From SAR202 cluster bacterium (GTDB lineage Bacteria; Chloroflexota; Dehalococcoidia; Lucifugimonadales; UBA1123): a stretch of DNA of 40,556 nt. The position numbers and the translations under genes are program-made. The notes beneath the pieces are model-generated. The model made no database searches, was not told the DNA's origin, and saw nothing but the letters and a program-made list of their open reading frames with translations. Every line of letters starts with the position of its first letter. The stretch's first letter is position 1. Shown here one piece after another: positions 40,491 to 40,556 of this stretch. Where the stretch lies: contig JASMDM010000098.1 of NCBI GenBank assembly GCA_030752795.1, positions 1 to 40,556 on the forward strand, given 5' to 3'.

Positions 40491-40522
40491 ACCAGATTCT
40501 TCACTTGCGAGCTCAGAATAAC
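40491..40522 (+). repeat. Dispersed REP-like repeat, copy 4 (core only)
   Basis: ACCAGATTCTTCACTTGCGA then GCTCAGAATAAC matches the core of 491-568 in the same orientation, with several changes and without the outer block. It lies upstream of the cyclophilin-like gene at the window end. Confidence 0.55.
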
Positions 40523-40556
40523 GGTTTGGTCGTTGCGGCTGGCTTGACACGCAACC

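Noticed and set aside
40357-40556. TPP riboswitch upstream of the TenA operon
   Set aside because: The conserved CTGAGA and the later CTGATCTGG-type blocks are absent on the reverse strand.

Overview
The window is GC-rich bacterial DNA whose gene content points to a SAR202-type Chloroflexota (Dehalococcoidia-like) or a close relative. This rests on gene families only. Nine CaiB/BaiF (family III) CoA-transferase genes carrying ten domains sit with three luciferase-like (LLM) flavin oxidoreductases, a mandelate-racemase-type enolase-superfamily protein, an acyl-CoA dehydrogenase, an EthD-fold protein, a MetE-like protein, a DapA-family aldolase and MFS exporters. No rRNA, tRNA or CRISPR array was found, so the lineage is inferred.

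Layout. 1-370: tail of a receiver-only response regulator. 905-6353: a lone CoA-transferase, then an overlapping pair of CoA-transferases, then an acyl-CoA dehydrogenase. 6460-6967: an IS21-like end remnant and a small membrane protein that may be truncated. 7063-13555: SDR dehydrogenase, LLM oxidoreductase, TIM-barrel isomerase-like protein, a second CoA-transferase pair, and an EthD-fold protein. 13792-16432: an ABC-2 type ABC transporter whose first permease is broken by two frameshifts. 16474-20699 (minus strand): MetE-like protein, MBL hydrolase, 3-hydroxyisobutyrate-dehydrogenase-like protein, enolase-superfamily protein. 21210-23674 (minus): two LLM oxidoreductases. 23958-29727: MFS carrier, DapA-like aldolase, a third CoA-transferase pair, and a carboxymuconolactone-decarboxylase-like protein. 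29823-34605 (minus): a P-loop kinase-like protein, an alpha-methylacyl-CoA-racemase-like protein, and a double-length fused CoA-transferase. 34720-35795 (minus): a decayed DUF433/DUF5615-type toxin-antitoxin locus. 36106-37172: two small envelope proteins. 37771-40356 (minus): DHA2-type MFS exporter, TenA and a cyclophilin-like-fold protein.

How the genes work together. The region reads as several catabolic cassettes side by side. Each would import or oxidise an organic acid, activate it as a CoA thioester by CoA transfer, and oxidise or cleave it. The most notable pattern is in the CoA-transferases. Three adjacent pairs each join one member that keeps the catalytic Asp with one that has lost it (Tyr, Tyr or Ser at that site). 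A fourth locus carries the same two types fused in one 845-residue protein, with Glu at the site in its first half. This suggests heteromeric CoA-transferases with one catalytic and one non-catalytic subunit as a repeated design in this genome.

Intergenic DNA carries dispersed REP-like repeats, including a family with four copies across the window, a perfect 36-bp palindrome and two GC-rich double-hairpin elements.
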